A stretch of DNA of 64,000 bases from Amoebophrya sp. A120 (taxonomy: Eukaryota; Sar; Dinophyceae; Syndiniales; Amoebophryaceae): positions 2,748,587 to 2,812,586 of the forward strand of contig CAJINV010000010.1 in the NCBI GenBank assembly GCA_905178155.1, read 5' to 3'. Shown piece by piece: positions 1 to 11,400 of the stretch; position 1 is the stretch's first letter; every line of letters starts with the position of its first letter. The notes beneath the pieces are model-generated. The model had not been told where the DNA came from and did not search any database. It saw only the letters and a program-made list of their open reading frames with translations. Made by a program: the position numbers and the translations under genes.

Positions 1-436
1 ACGAAACGACAATATGCACTGCAAATATGTCTGGGTCTGGAAGGATGCAACTTGTGATGCTACCTTTGGACTCTACATAAAATCTGTATTGCATGAACAG
101 CAAAAGAGGCGCAATTTGTGCTATGCCGAGAGGGCATTTCTCATGCGGTATGAGAATCAGAGAGCCCTCACAGAATCTCCGCAGCTCGGGCATGCATCAC
201 AGCCTCCCTGGGTCATGGAAAATCTGCATGACAAACTTCTGCATTCTTCCAGACTCAGACATTTTTGCGAATCATAGACAAAGTCTTTCGAGAACAAGAT
301 CGATCCGCAATTTTCGCCGCCTGTGCAGCATCGGGAAACAACCGTGGTTGAATCACACAATCATGAAAAGATGCGGAGCAGCAAGGTTGCAACGTTCCGG
401 GCGCCGGCGAAGAAGCGAGAGTTTTTTAAGGTATAA
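1..436 (+). CDS. 3' end of an unidentified protein, split by one introner
   Basis: Partial gene entering from the left edge. The coding segments are 1-12 and 282-436, with a family A introner at 13-276. Removing the element and one GACAA copy gives a continuous reading frame that starts ETTKSFENKIDPQF, ends KKREFFKV and stops at TAA 434-436. Two other frames stay open for part of this exon; this one was chosen because its composition is the most protein-like. No domain is recognisable in so short a piece. The frame choice is the main uncertainty. Confidence 0.5.
13..276. mobile_element. Introner, family A (264 bp)
   Basis: Left terminus TATGCACTGCAAATATG followed by TCTGGGTCTGG; the right end is its inverted copy, ending in ATA. 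Flanked by a perfect 5-bp direct repeat GACAA (8-12 and 277-281). It lies in the coding tail of the partial gene at the left edge. Confidence 0.85.
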
Positions 437-634
437 TACACAGTCTCTAACTTAAACTTGAAGGTTATCTTTCTTCCATAGCGTAAGCGTATCCCATTTT
501 TGCATCGAAGATGAGAATAAAAGTGAATGAAACAAATAAAATCACTATAAGTCGATTCATTTTTCTCCCGAATCCCTGTGTTTAGCAATGGGTATTCTGG
601 CCACCCTACTTTGTACTTTGCTACTTTCCCAATC

Positions 635-929
635 GCGCGGCTAGCACAACTGGAAGTGCGCTCGGCTGGGCTCTCTGACCACGCGTGTGTGGCGGAGGCT
701 CCTCGGCTCTGCGGCACACCACCAAGTGGTCCCTCCAGAACGGAAGGAAGGAGGTTCAGGGTTGTGCTGGGAACAACGCAACAGTTCCCAGGCACTAGCC
801 TGGGAGAGCGGCCAGGAGATCCATTCAAAAGCTCTACCATCCAAGCGGCTTCGCCCGCAGGCGGCTTCGACCGCGGACGGTCTGGCGGGTTCTGGCTGAG
901 AGGTCCGGGTTCGAATCCCGGAACGCGCG
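635..929 (+). tRNA. Possible tRNA gene interrupted by a ~225-bp insert
   Basis: The 5' part has an A-box match TAGCACAACTGG (642-653) inside a D-arm with stem GCAC/GTGC (644-647 and 656-659). The 3' part has a T-arm with stem CCGGG/CCCGG and loop TTCGAAT (905-921). An anticodon stem can form between CTCGG (661-665) and CTGAG (896-900). The acceptor strands 635-641 and 922-928 pair at five of seven positions, with mismatches at the base. A TTTTT run (933-937) follows, as expected of a Pol III terminator. About 225 bp lie inside the anticodon loop, far longer than ordinary tRNA introns, so the anticodon cannot be assigned. It may be a disrupted tRNA pseudogene. Confidence 0.5.
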
Positions 930-1080
930 CAATTTTTGCTTTCGCCTTGGGTTGTTGTTCTTCTGACGAGAACTACAAGGACGGCGTCGTCCCGTCTGAG
1001 TGCGCTCGCGCGCGCTGCGCAATGGTTAAAATTGCTTCTTTCTCGTCCTCCCATGCCGGTCGGACGCGGACGAGTGTTGA

Positions 1081-4000
1081 TATTTATCCTTTCGGCACGA
1101 CGTGGACGGGTTGGTCACAAGTACTTGTTGTGCATACAGCCCAGCAGCCCGGACTCTGTGTCGGCCCGTCGTGGAACAAGGATCAAGTACGCGGCAGCTC
1201 CACGACACTTTCTTACTTATACACGACGTAGTAGTAAAAATACACTATCCAAACCAGGGCGCCACCGCTCCGCCGGAGTCACTTCTGCTATTCCCCAACC
1301 TTCGCGACGTTTCGCTTCCAGACATGCGGCTGCCCAACGGTTCCTTTCTCGCGAGGCTGCTCAAGCTCGTGGCGCTATGCATTGCAAAAATGTCTGGGTC
1401 TGGAAGGTTGGAACTTGTCATGCTAAATCTGAATCGCGCAAAAATCTGTGTTGCATGATTACCAAATGCTGCCCACTTTTGATCTAGTTGAGAGGCAGTT
1501 TCTCATGCAGGATAGGCATGATAGTGATCTCACAGAATCTGCCATGCTAGGTCCTCCATTACAGATCATATGGGTCATGGAAAACCTGCATGACAAGTCG
1601 AGCAAAGTTTCAGACCCAGACACTTTTGCATTTGATAGGCCCGCAACGAGGGCAATTCGCCGTTGCTGAACTTGACGCTGGACGGAAACCAGTTGGATTT
1701 CGAAAACATCCGGTTCACGCTGGAATCAAACAAGGAGAACCTTTTGCACAAGCACAGCAGCGGCGGAAAGATGATAAAAAAAGCTGCCAGTGGGATTGGG
1801 AACAGCTACAAGATGAACGGTAGTGCAATAGCCGACCACGAGGCAGAAATGTTTATACAGCCGTCCGGCAACAAGCACGCGCTTTCCGATTACCCGCCCG
1901 ACAAGCAGACGTCGCGGATATACGAAGATTCACAGAAGATTTTGAAGGACCACGAGAAAGACATTGCGGAAATTAGCGGGAGGTCCATGCGGAGTTGGCA
2001 GAAGCACCACTTACACTTCCAGAACCTGCAGCAGCACCACCCCCAGCACCTCCCGCACACTCCGATTACGCCGATGACGCCGCAGGTCGAAGGCGGAGCT
2101 GGAAGTTCATCTTCTCACGGGCGTCACCAGAAAGGCGATAGCTTCTCCAGCACTGCCACCAGTTCCATGCACAACACCACGCAGTCGTCCTTCTCCCTGC
2201 TCCACAATCGGCCGCCTTCCCCGATACGACGACAACCCCGGGACGAACTCGCCAACATCGCGCGCCGCAACATCCTATGCACTGCAAAAGTATCGTACTA
2301 GTATAGATTGCATTACAAATTTTCCCAAGAACAAAGATGCACTTTGTCCTGCTCTTTCAGGTAGAAAGTTGGATTTGTCATGCATATCTGCAATTAGTAC
2401 GAATGCGATACTTTTGCACAGGATACATCCGCATCCGCATGGGGGCGAGCGCGGGAAAGGAGACAAAATCTACCACCCGCGAGGAAGACGAGGCGCAGGC
2501 GGAGGAGATGCTGTATCACATCGCGAACGCGAGCCACATCCAGTTCTACCCCGACTTGACCACCAGCTGTCTGGATCTGGTAAAGCTGTACGACAAGCTG
2601 AAGTACCTCTCCCTGAAGCGCTGCAACATCGTATGACAGTGCACAACTCCCCCTTCCCCTCATTTGTATGGCATGAACAGCAATACAAGCGCCAGCGAGA
2701 ATGCAGGTTTTGCATGACAAATTTGCACCGGATTGTCGCGCTATTTGGGCTGCCAGAACTTCTCATGCAAACAGTGCTAAGAGTCACACTCACAGCCTGC
2801 TGAATTGGGCACTTTGCATGACAAATGAGGGGGAGGGGGAGTTGTGCACATTCACACATCGACGAGCAGGTCGTGAAAAGGTTGATCCTGCCCTACCAGT
2901 CGATTGAGGTGCTGCTGCTCGACGAAAACCCGCTGCTAGACATGGGGTTGCTTTACTTGATGAAGGCCAACCCGCTGGTGTTCGGCCACTATCCACTGCA
3001 ACTATGTCTGGCTCTGGAAGATTGCCAGGTCTGTCATGCATATTTTGCATGCCCCATGATGCCTGAGATGCATGACCTAGCATCACAGATTTTTTGAGGG
3101 CTTGCGCATGCTATACCGCATGAGAAATTATGCCCTCTACTCTCTCTCTCTCTCCGTAGCACAAACTGGGCTCCTGTTGCTGGTTATGCAATACAGATTT
3201 TTCTAGAATCCAAAAACAGCATCACAAAGTGCAACCTTCCAGACACATCCAGGGATATTTGCATTTGGTAGCCACCTTCCCCGCCCCATTTTGAAGATCA
3301 TCTACGGGTACGAGGGGTCGGTATCCTCTGCAAAAGTATCTGATACTCGTATTGCAATCATGCATTACAAATCTTTTTCTTAAGGTAAATCCACATTACA
3401 AATATCATGCGTCATGCTGACGAAATTTGTAATGCATTTATACGAGTACGATGCTTTTGCATCTCATACTCGGAGGCGGATAGCGATCCATTGGAGGATA
3501 TCCTGTGTAAAAACGTCCCCATAGTACCAGAGTTGTGATGCAGGTTAGCAAATACAGCAACATTTGGAATGCGCGCCCGCATGACACCAGGCATTTCCAG
3601 TCGCGTTTTGGAATTTGTAATGCTGTGAGAAGGAAGATAGGAGAATGGCTTTGTTATGCGGCTGTGCTTGCTACCTTGTAGTACAATACAGAGAGAAACT
3701 TGTCATGCGTCATCCCCAAAACTTCTGGATTTCTGTTGCTGAGTTCCCAACTTGACTCTGGGCTCGTGGGGACGTTTTTGCTCAGCATAGAGGAAACCGA
3801 AGTCGAGTCCGCGTTCGATTTTGGCGAGTTTTTGGCTGTATCCTGTGCAAAAGTTTCGTACTCGTATTGCAATCATGCATTACATTTTTTTTTTCTGAAA
3901 GCAAATCCGCATTACAAATTTCATTTCTCATGCTGAGGAAATTTGTAATGCATTGGATTGGTATGAATACGATACTTTTGCAATTCATAGGCCGATTTGG

Positions 4001-7000
4001 GCGAGGACTTTCTGAACACGGACTTCATCAACGGCGGCGTCAAGGAGGAAAAGGACGACCTGGCAGCGTCGGTGACAGAAAAACTGCGGGCGAGTAGGGT
4101 CGTGGACGAAGAGCAGATTGCTGATCATCGGGAAATAGATGTTGCAAACAAGGAAATATTAGACAACTGCTCATCATCCCATGTTGATATTTCACAAGGA
4201 GCTGCAGCTGCACCAACCGGAAATATCAAAAATGTTGCTGCCACAGGTTCATCTTCAACTGGTGCAGGACCTCCTGCGACTCTGAAAAGCAGTTTGAAAA
4301 CGTCTTCCTCCTCAACATCCACATCTAAACAGCAACAACAGGGCCCTACAGCTTCCTCCTCCGAACCACCTGTAGCATCGTCCAACAACTACTATAATCC
4401 CCCTCCAAAGTCCCCGCTGCACTCGCTATCCCTACGAAAAACCGGACTCTGCGCCGGGAATCTGCTCTCGCTGCTGTTTATGAACTGCAAAAGTATCGTA
4501 CTCGTATAAATGCATCACAAATTTCCTCAGCGTGAGAAATAGAATTTGTAGTGCTGATTTGCCTTGGGAACAAAATTTGTCATGCAAGACTTGCATTTAT
4601 ATGAGTACGATAGTTTTGCACTGGATGCTGTTTCAGTCCAGTTCGGCGAAATTGAAACAGCTGGATTTGAGCCGCAACCCGTCGCTGACTGTTTCCTACC
4701 TCGAGTCGAACACCCAGCCAGCGCTATCCTGAGCGAAAACGCCCGCGCCCCAGAGTCAAGTTGGGAAATCTGCTAGACAAATCGACCAGCTTTAGTTGTT
4801 GCGCATGACAGGTCTCCACCTGCAGTGTAAGTAGTGACGTTTCGCAAGGGAAGCCGCGTTGGAAAGCCGTTTTCTCATCCTAGTTACAGCATTACAAATG
4901 CCAAAACACGACGACTAGAAATGCCTCCCATGGAGATGCGCATTACAAATCGACTCCAGTCATTGCGCATTTGCATGACAGCTCTGGGGAGGTGGGGACG
5001 CTTTTACATAGGATACGCGCCGGCGTTGGAGGAGCTGTGGGTGGAGGAGTGCAATCTGTCGCTGGAGCAGGTGAAGGTTCTGATCCGGCCCTTCATGACG
5101 TCGCTGCAAAAGTTCCACTGCATATGCATTGCAAATATGTCTGGGTCTGGAAAGGTTGAACTTGTATTGCTTGTCCAGGTGGACTCCAGAAAAATCTGTA
5201 TTGCATAAAGGCAACATAAAGCGCCACAGTCTCGCCATGAAAAAGCGCAGTTTGTAATGCGCACTGAGTATGTAAAACTAAAAGCGGATGAAAAATTTGT
5301 CATGCAGTATTGCACCCAAAGGCGCTCTCACTCATGACCATTCAGCATTACAGATTTCCAGACCCAAACACTTTTGCAATTGATACTGCAGCAAGCAGTT
5401 CGATTTGTTCGAGGAGGGGGAGAAGAAAAAACCGAAGCCGCGTATGAGCGTGCATAAGTAACTCCCTTTTCCCCTCATTTGTATCGCATCCACAGCACTA
5501 CAAACACCAGCACACGTGTATGCTGCGCATGACAAGTTTGATATGCACGGAAGATGGTAGTGCTATTTGGGCTTCCGCTTCCAGGATTTGTCATGCAAAC
5601 AGTGCTTCAAGGCAGAAGCTGGATTTGGGATTTTGCATGACAAATGAGGGGGAGAGGGGATTGTGCGTTGTCATACCGCGAGGCATGAACACACTACGGG
5701 ACGAGATGTCCCGCATTGTTTTCCGCAACATTTGTTTTTTCGACAATGTTATGCGTTGCAAATATGTCTGGGTCTGGAAGAATGAAGCCTGTCATGCGAA
5801 AGCTGGATCACGAGAAAGTCTGTGTTGCATGAACTCCAACAGTTACCCAATTCTCGCTAGACAAAAGGGGAATTTCTCATGCGGAAGAGGCATGAGGAAG
5901 GTCTGAAAAAATGTGTGATGCGTCTGTCTGCATTAGCATTACAGACGATCCGTGTGGATCGCGAGATGCATCACAAATCTTGCAACTTTCCAGACCCAGA
6001 CACTTTTGCATTTGATAAACGTGAAGAACATACCGGAGAACTTGTCCTACATTGCGTTCAAACAACTCGATTTGGAAACGAAGAACCTGATCGACTTGGT
6101 GTGGAATTTACTCCGGGACAAGATCGAGATTGACCTGGCGTTCAACCCGCTGTTGGGGTTGACCGGGCTCTCTTTGCTGTTGCTCACCCTCCGGTCCTCC
6201 AAGCAGGCAGGGCTGGAGCAATTACGAAAAATGAACTCTTCCAGAGGATTGCAGCACAGCAGCACAACGCTAGGGGAGATCTTGGCCGCAGGGGAGGTAC
6301 TAGAGCAGAACAGCGAAAACAAGAACCCTGCTGCAGACGAAAGCGCAAACGCGGACAAAACGCAAACGAAGCCGGTTGTACCGAGCTCCATTTTGGGTCT
6401 GGACAAATCCAACACGGTGGACATGCTGGAGGTCGGCGATGACAACGATGACGAGAACAGCAAGTCGAAACTTCCGCGAGAAGAGTACCCCAATTCCCGG
6501 CGCAATAACCGGCAGAAACCCTTCCACCAGGTCGGGGACCCGACGGAAACGAACAAAAGACGGAGGAAGTTCAAGCAGCTGATCATTCGGTATGAGGGGT
6601 GCGTTTACCCAAGAGTTTTGTCGGCGAAACAGTGGGGAAACCTAAACGCCATTGTCACGGTATCCTGAGTAAAAACGTACCCACACCAGAGTTGTAATGC
6701 AAATCTACATGCTGAAAATGTTTCTCATGCGGAGCTCCATGAGAAGCATTTTCTAGTCGTGTTTTGCAATTTGTCATGCTCCAATCAGCATGGTGCGCTA
6801 GATCTGTGATGCTGCTGAGCTAGCTCAAACAGCACTACACTACGAATCCAAATTTGTCATGCAAAACAGCCAAAACTTGTGGATTTGTCTAGCCGATTCC
6901 CCATCTTGACTCTGGTGTGGGTACGTTTTTACTCAGGACACACGGAACTGAAGGAAGACTTCGGTATCACGGTGACGCATATGAGAGTGCATAACTCCCC

Positions 7001-7307
7001 CTCCCCCTCATTGTTGTAATGCAAAAGCCCAAACTTAGTTGCTGCCTTGTAGCACTTTTTGCATGACAAATTCTGAAATCCCAAACAGTACTACAATCGG
7101 CGCATAAACTTGTCATGCTCAGGCTCCACGTATCAGTAGTACTTATCTTGCTGTTTGCATTGCTGTTCACGCCGTACAAATGAGGGGGAGGGGGAGTCGT
7201 GCACTCTCATAACACACGATGTCGAAAAGAAGGAGGGGGTCTTGAGTCAGAAGACGGTGATGCTGCCGCCGATAGAAGGGGGAGGAGATGTGGTGATTGA
7301 AGAGTAG
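1081..7307 (+). CDS. Leucine-rich-repeat protein gene carrying 14 introners
   Basis: Joining the 15 coding pieces after removal of 14 introners (each with one 5-bp repeat copy) gives one open frame of 978 codons ending at TAG 7305-7307. LRR-like stretches include LRDVSLPDMRLPNGSFLARL, LLNLTLDGNQLDFENI, LKYLSLKRCNIDEQVVKRL, IEVLLLDENPLLDMGLLYL, LKQLDLSRNPSLTVSYL and LEELWVEECNLSLEQVKVL. The middle holds a Ser/Gln-rich linker (about 4200-4400) and the C-terminal region is charged. LRR proteins usually act as binding scaffolds; no catalytic domain is visible. The 5' boundary is unresolved: the frame is open from 1081, just after a TGA, but has no ATG before 1324, so an upstream exon or an unrecognised splice is likely. 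The 14 elements total about 3.2 kb, more than half of the span from 1376 to 7307. Confidence 0.75.
1376..1637. mobile_element. Introner, family A (262 bp)
   Basis: Termini TATGCATTGC and GCATTTGATA, with the AATGTCTGGGTCTGG inverted-repeat core. Flanks are GGCGC (1371-1375) and GGCCC (1638-1642), four of five matching. Removal joins GTG GCG C|GC AAC GAG in frame within an LRR. Confidence 0.9.
2276..2425. mobile_element. Introner, family B (150 bp)
   Basis: Inverted ends TATGCACTGCAAAAGTATCG and CGATACTTTTGCACAGGATA. Perfect direct repeat CATCC (2271-2275 and 2426-2430). Removal restores the LRR frame. Confidence 0.9.
2632..2856. mobile_element. Introner, family C (225 bp)
   Basis: Begins TATGACAGTGCACAACTCCC and ends with the inverted GGGAGTTGTGCACATTCACA. 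Perfect direct repeat CATCG (2627-2631 and 2857-2861). Exons join as AAC ATC G|AC GAG CAG. Confidence 0.9.
2990..3270. mobile_element. Introner, family A (281 bp)
   Basis: Begins TATCCACTGC, followed by a variant TCTGGCTCTGG core, and ends GCATTTGGTA. Perfect direct repeat GCCAC (2985-2989 and 3271-3275). A CT microsatellite (about 3141-3155) lies inside. The right terminal repeat is more diverged than usual. Confidence 0.85.
3322..3468. mobile_element. Introner, family B (147 bp)
   Basis: Begins TATCCTCTGCAAAAGTATC and ends GATGCTTTTGCATCTCATA. Flanks GTCGG (3317-3321) and CTCGG (3469-3473), four of five matching. Only 30 bp separate it from the next element. Confidence 0.88.
3499..3789. 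mobile_element. Introner, family D (291 bp)
   Basis: Begins TATCCTGTGTAAAAACGTCC and ends with the inverted GGGGACGTTTTTGCTCAGCA then TA. Perfect direct repeat GAGGA (3494-3498 and 3790-3794). Exons join as TTG GAG GA|A ACC GAA. Confidence 0.9.
3839..3989. mobile_element. Introner, family B (151 bp)
   Basis: Begins TATCCTGTGCAAAAGTTTCG and ends GATACTTTTGCAATTCATA. Flanks GGCTG (3834-3838) and GGCCG (3990-3994), four of five matching. Removal keeps the frame GCT G|AT TTG GGC. Confidence 0.88.
4479..4627. mobile_element. Introner, family B (149 bp)
   Basis: Begins TATGAACTGCAAAAGTATCG and ends GTTTTGCACTGGATG, an ATG rather than ATA terminus. Perfect direct repeat CTGTT (4474-4478 and 4628-4632). 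Exons join as CTG CTG TT|T CAG TCC. Confidence 0.88.
4725..5015. mobile_element. Introner, family D (291 bp)
   Basis: Begins TATCCTGAGCGAAAACGCCC and ends GGGGACGCTTTTACATAGGA then TA. Flanks AGCGC (4720-4724) and CGCGC (5016-5020), four of five matching. Same length as the family D element at 3499. Confidence 0.87.
5123..5385. mobile_element. Introner, family A (263 bp)
   Basis: Begins TATGCATTGCAAATATGTCT and ends CTTTTGCAATTGATA. Perfect direct repeat CTGCA (5118-5122 and 5386-5390). Exons join as TTC CAC TGC A|GC AAG CAG. Confidence 0.9.
5443..5675. mobile_element. Introner, family C (233 bp)
   Basis: Begins TATGAGCGTGCATAAGTAAC and ends GATTGTGCGTTGTCATA. Perfect direct repeat CCGCG (5438-5442 and 5676-5680). 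Exons join as CCG CG|A GGC ATG. Confidence 0.9.
5750..6017. mobile_element. Introner, family A (268 bp)
   Basis: Begins TATGCGTTGCAAATATGTCT and ends CACTTTTGCATTTGATA. Flanks AATGT (5745-5749) and AACGT (6018-6022), four of five matching. Exons join as GAC AAT GT|G AAG AAC. Confidence 0.9.
6661..6940. mobile_element. Introner, family D (280 bp)
   Basis: Begins TATCCTGAGTAAAAACGTAC and ends GTACGTTTTTACTCAGGACA. Perfect direct repeat CACGG (6656-6660 and 6941-6945). Confidence 0.9.
6980..7211. mobile_element. Introner, family C (232 bp)
   Basis: Begins TATGAGAGTGCATAACTCCC and ends GTCGTGCACTCTCATA. Flanks ACGCA (6975-6979) and ACACA (7212-7216), four of five matching. Last element of the LRR gene. 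Confidence 0.9.
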
Positions 7308-8484
7308 CTGGGCGGTTTATCTTCTTGTTAAAAAACGTACTGCAAGACGTTGTACGTGTACGATTAAAAAGCAAACCGGTACAACTTTACTGGTATTAAA
7401 GCTTCTACTAGATGTTTCGAATTCCATGTTTAGCGAAATTTTATGTTTCGAATTCCATTTATTTTAGCAACAGAAAGAATCAATACGCTATGATGTTTCG
7501 AATTCCATTTCCATTTGAGAATAAACGACGTAAAGAAAAAGATTAATTCATCACACAAAATTCACACCTCGTGTAGTTTTCCTTTTACTTGATATGTCAT
7601 ATAGTAGAGCTTGTTTTATTTGAAAGACTGTAGTTAGCAGCCGCACCGGAGAAAGATAATATTATGTAGTTTGTAGGTTGTCTACCACGACCTAGGAATT
7701 ACCAACCTAGACTACCGCTTATGTTGTGAGCCTGCGATACTTTTCCTCACTGTACGTGTTACTTGTTTCCGTCGCCTGTCGACGTGTGTTATTTTTACCC
7801 TAGTAAGCAATCCCGTGCACCACTCGCGTGCATGTTGCGTAGCGCAATAACGTACTAATACCGCTACTACGTACCAGTTGTTGTTTCATCCCAGCGAGAA
7901 GATGAACACCTGTACAGTAAACGCTAGAACATTAATATGGTAACGGTAGAAAAATCCGATGTCAGGAGAAGCTGTACGTGTAGCACACCATCTACTACCA
8001 TGGTACTGCAAGTACGCCGGCGCCTAAAATAAACCACGGATGGCGCTGGTCAAAAATACGCGGCTTGTTCCTCGTTTTGCTCAGGCGTTTTTTGATTATT
8101 CCTTTCCTGTCCTATTCTTGACAGCTTTTCCACCTCCAAGGGAGATACAAGAAAGTCACAGTCTTCACACGACGTTGCTTCAGTCTGCCCAATCGAAGGA
8201 TTTTCTAGAACCGTCTCGCTTCTCTGTCTTTGAGGGGCCTCGTCGTCGTGATTTCACCTTATGTCACGATTGTTGCGGACTAACACCAAGTGAATGTTGG
8301 ACGCCACCGATAAGATCAAGATGTAGCGACCACGCAGCGGCACCAGCAGCACGCTGCAGGTGGTCTTATTAAACTGGCCTAGAGCTGCTGGTGCCGGAGC
8401 CGGTAGTACCACCACCAGAGCGGAACCGTAGAAAAAACTGGTTCAAGGAGGACCTTCTCGCCACCGTACAGCGGAGGTGGCAGC
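7308..8484. other. Intergenic stretch
   Basis: Between the LRR and protease genes. It holds three copies of a 16-mer (listed separately) and an open frame at 8040-8372 starting MALVKNTRLVPRF, which I do not accept as a gene. No promoter motif is recognisable. Confidence 0.5.
7412..7508. repeat. Three copies of a 16-bp motif ATGTTTCGAATTCCAT
   Basis: Exact copies at 7412-7427, 7443-7458 and 7493-7508, spaced 31 and 50 bp apart, just downstream of the LRR stop codon. The core TTCGAA is palindromic. The role is unknown; a 3'-end or regulatory signal is possible. Confidence 0.6.
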
Positions 8485-11400
8485 ATGAAGAAAAGCATGG
8501 AGATGTTGTTCCCGCTTACGAAGCAGCGAGAGGAGCGGCAGGGGTCATCGTCGTGCAGAAGATTTTTTCGCAACAGCAACACACTTGCCATTGCTGCGTT
8601 CTCGTTCTGCAGTCTCTACTTTCATCCGGTCACGACACGCGCCGATCTCCCTGTCCACTGTCTGCGCAACGATGTCGCGGGCAAGTGGGTTTTCCAGCTC
8701 CACAAAACGGGGAAGCAGCGAACCACCTGCGGGCACAAGCGACCGGATTTGGCCACTGAGGAACCTTCGCTGCTGCGGTTTGACGCCATACCAGGGAGTG
8801 AAAAGCTGGAAATGCGGATCGAGTTGCGGGGGGAAGAACAAGAAGATCATACCAAAGCCAAAAGCGCGATGGCAGATGAAGCACAAGCAGCGCAAGCGCA
8901 CGCAGTCGCAGTGGCACGGAAGCTGCAGCAGGAAGATAAAGAGAACAAACATCATGTGCATCAAATAAATTCCGAACCACTAACGGCACCAGACAACACG
9001 GAACCTTTCCGCAGAACCGACCCAGTACAAGCCACCATCCCACAGCTGCAGAACGAGCACAAACTGACAGCCAGACGGGAAGCGACTGCTTCTGCCCAAA
9101 CGACGTCGGGCGCCCCGCGATTGGTGGAAACAGGTTCGTGGACCATGGTATACGATGAAGGATTCGAGATCAAATTTCCGACAAGAAGAGCTGCTGCTCC
9201 TTCTGGCACCGTTGCTGTTTCTGCTTCAAATGGAGCTGCAAACATCAATGCGAATGCTCCACAACTACAACACGAAAACCAAGTGCAAAATCTGAAATTC
9301 GAATCCATGTTCATGTTTTCTCGGTTCCGACCAAAGAGCAGTGGGGAAAGTACAACAAAAATACCTGCATCCCCTCCTCCACCTTCCGACAAAAAGAGCT
9401 ACGAGTCCCTTTGCTCCGAGACCCTGGTCGGGTGGTGGAAAAACGAGGAAACAGGCGAATTTGGCTGTGTTCGGGGGAAGAAAGAAGACGTGGAAGTACA
9501 GAAGCCACAACAGCTGCAGCAGCTCCCGAACAACGGACAGAAGGAAGAACGCGATGAACCACGCGTGTCCTTCTTGCAGAGAGTAGAGCAACCAGCATCG
9601 CTCTCGAAGGAAGAGGAACTAGTACATCTAAATGGTCATCCGAACGCCATTGTCGAGATGAACAGTGCAGCGGCGTTTGTGGACCACCTCCAGGGTGGAG
9701 TACCAGACGGTAGTAATGTTCCTGACGCAAAAGAATCAAGCCACGAAAGAACATCCACTAACACTATCACCCCCGACTGGCTCAGAAGCAAAGCAGCGAC
9801 AATCAACGGAAAGAACCTCGGGTACCGCGCAAAGCCCTACGCAAGCCGGTACGCGGGACTGAGCTACCTGCAGTTCCGAAAGAAGGGCGGCATGGTGCGG
9901 AAGAAGATCCTGGTAGAAGAGAAAGAGAACATCAAACCCGGCGACAGAAGTCGTGACGAAGGGGGAGGTCGTGGTGGTTTTCCCGCTACTACTCGTCGTG
10001 CAGCGACTCTAAATACTCCTTCCAGATCCAGCACCAGTACAACCGTTGCGCTGTTTCAGGAAGAGAGCAAAATCAGTCGAGAGGCGCTGCGGAGACACCA
10101 GTCTGCTTGTGACAAAGCTGCATCTAGTACTTCTGCTGATGCCGGTGGTGGAACAACAACCAAAGGCCCTAGTTCCACATCAGAATCAGTGTATCCAGTT
10201 CCAGCCGCGGTCCGGAAAAACTTCTTTAAAAACTCCATGGTAAGCGGGACCACGAACAGCAACACAGCAACGCCGGAAAGCGTCCCGATAGCGTCACACT
10301 TGTTGCTGACGAAGGAAGCGAGCGAGCTGTCCGAGTTGTCTCCGTGCGTTTTGCAGAAACTGCTGGAGGAGCAAGTTTACCAATCCGACGAGATGCTAGA
10401 AATCGAAAAGGAGTTCCCGAAGGAGTTTGATTGGCGCGAGTACAGGTTGCACAGCAACAATGGTGGTGATGTAGAAGTACCCGCTCAACAAACGATCAAC
10501 TTCCTCGAGGCCCCCATGGACCAAAAAGCCTGCGGGAGCTGCTACATGGTGTCGACCATCCGCATGCTGTCGGCGAGAAACCGAATCAGAAAGTTTTTCG
10601 AAGCAATGGGTGAAATTAAAGGTCGACATAAAGTAGAAGTACAACAGCATCAAGCTACTAAGCAGGACAACAAGATGAAAAGTAGTGCTGCGAGTGCAGG
10701 TCAGGTACTCAGCATCAGCCTGATGGACGACCACAGAAATTCCAACTACGGTGCTGCAGCATCCACTTCACCAGCCGCATCGAGCACGACCGTGGAGCCC
10801 TTCTCGATTTCCTTCCCGCTGTATTGTTCCGAGTACAACCAAGGCTGCGACGGGGGTTACCCTTTTCTGGCGAGCAAATGGTCCGAAGACATCGGCTTAA
10901 TCCCGGCGAAGTGCTTTCCCTACGAGGTAAACGAGAACAGCAGTGGGGAGAAAGTAGGGAAAATGTGCGGAAAAGTGGACAAAAAGTGCGTGTTGGAGGA
11001 AATGGGGAAGGCGAGCGCAAGAAGTGGAACAAGTTCGACTTCTAGTACTAGTAGTACACCCTCGACCTCGAAAGTGGCTGCTGCAGGCAGGCGGGAAACG
11101 ACCAAAACGCCAGTAAGAATGAACATGCAAGTAGCACGTGGTCGGATGAACCATCAATCCCAACAAAAGTCCTCCGACGTGCCGGATCATGAACTTGACC
11201 TAAAACATCTCAAACTCCCGAAGGCCTCCAACTACCGCTATGTGGGGGGTTATTACGGAAACGCCTCGGTCAGAGCGATCATGCGGGAGTTGATGGAACA
11301 CGGGCCCCTGGTGGTTTCGTTTGAACCAACCGAGGATTTCATGCTCTACGCCGGCGGGATTTTTTTCAACCCGACAAGCAGTAGAGCTTCTACTTCTACA

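Noticed and set aside
8040-8372. Plus-strand open frame starting MALVKNTRLVPRF
   Set aside because: No motif, odd composition, and no clear splice link to the protease gene.
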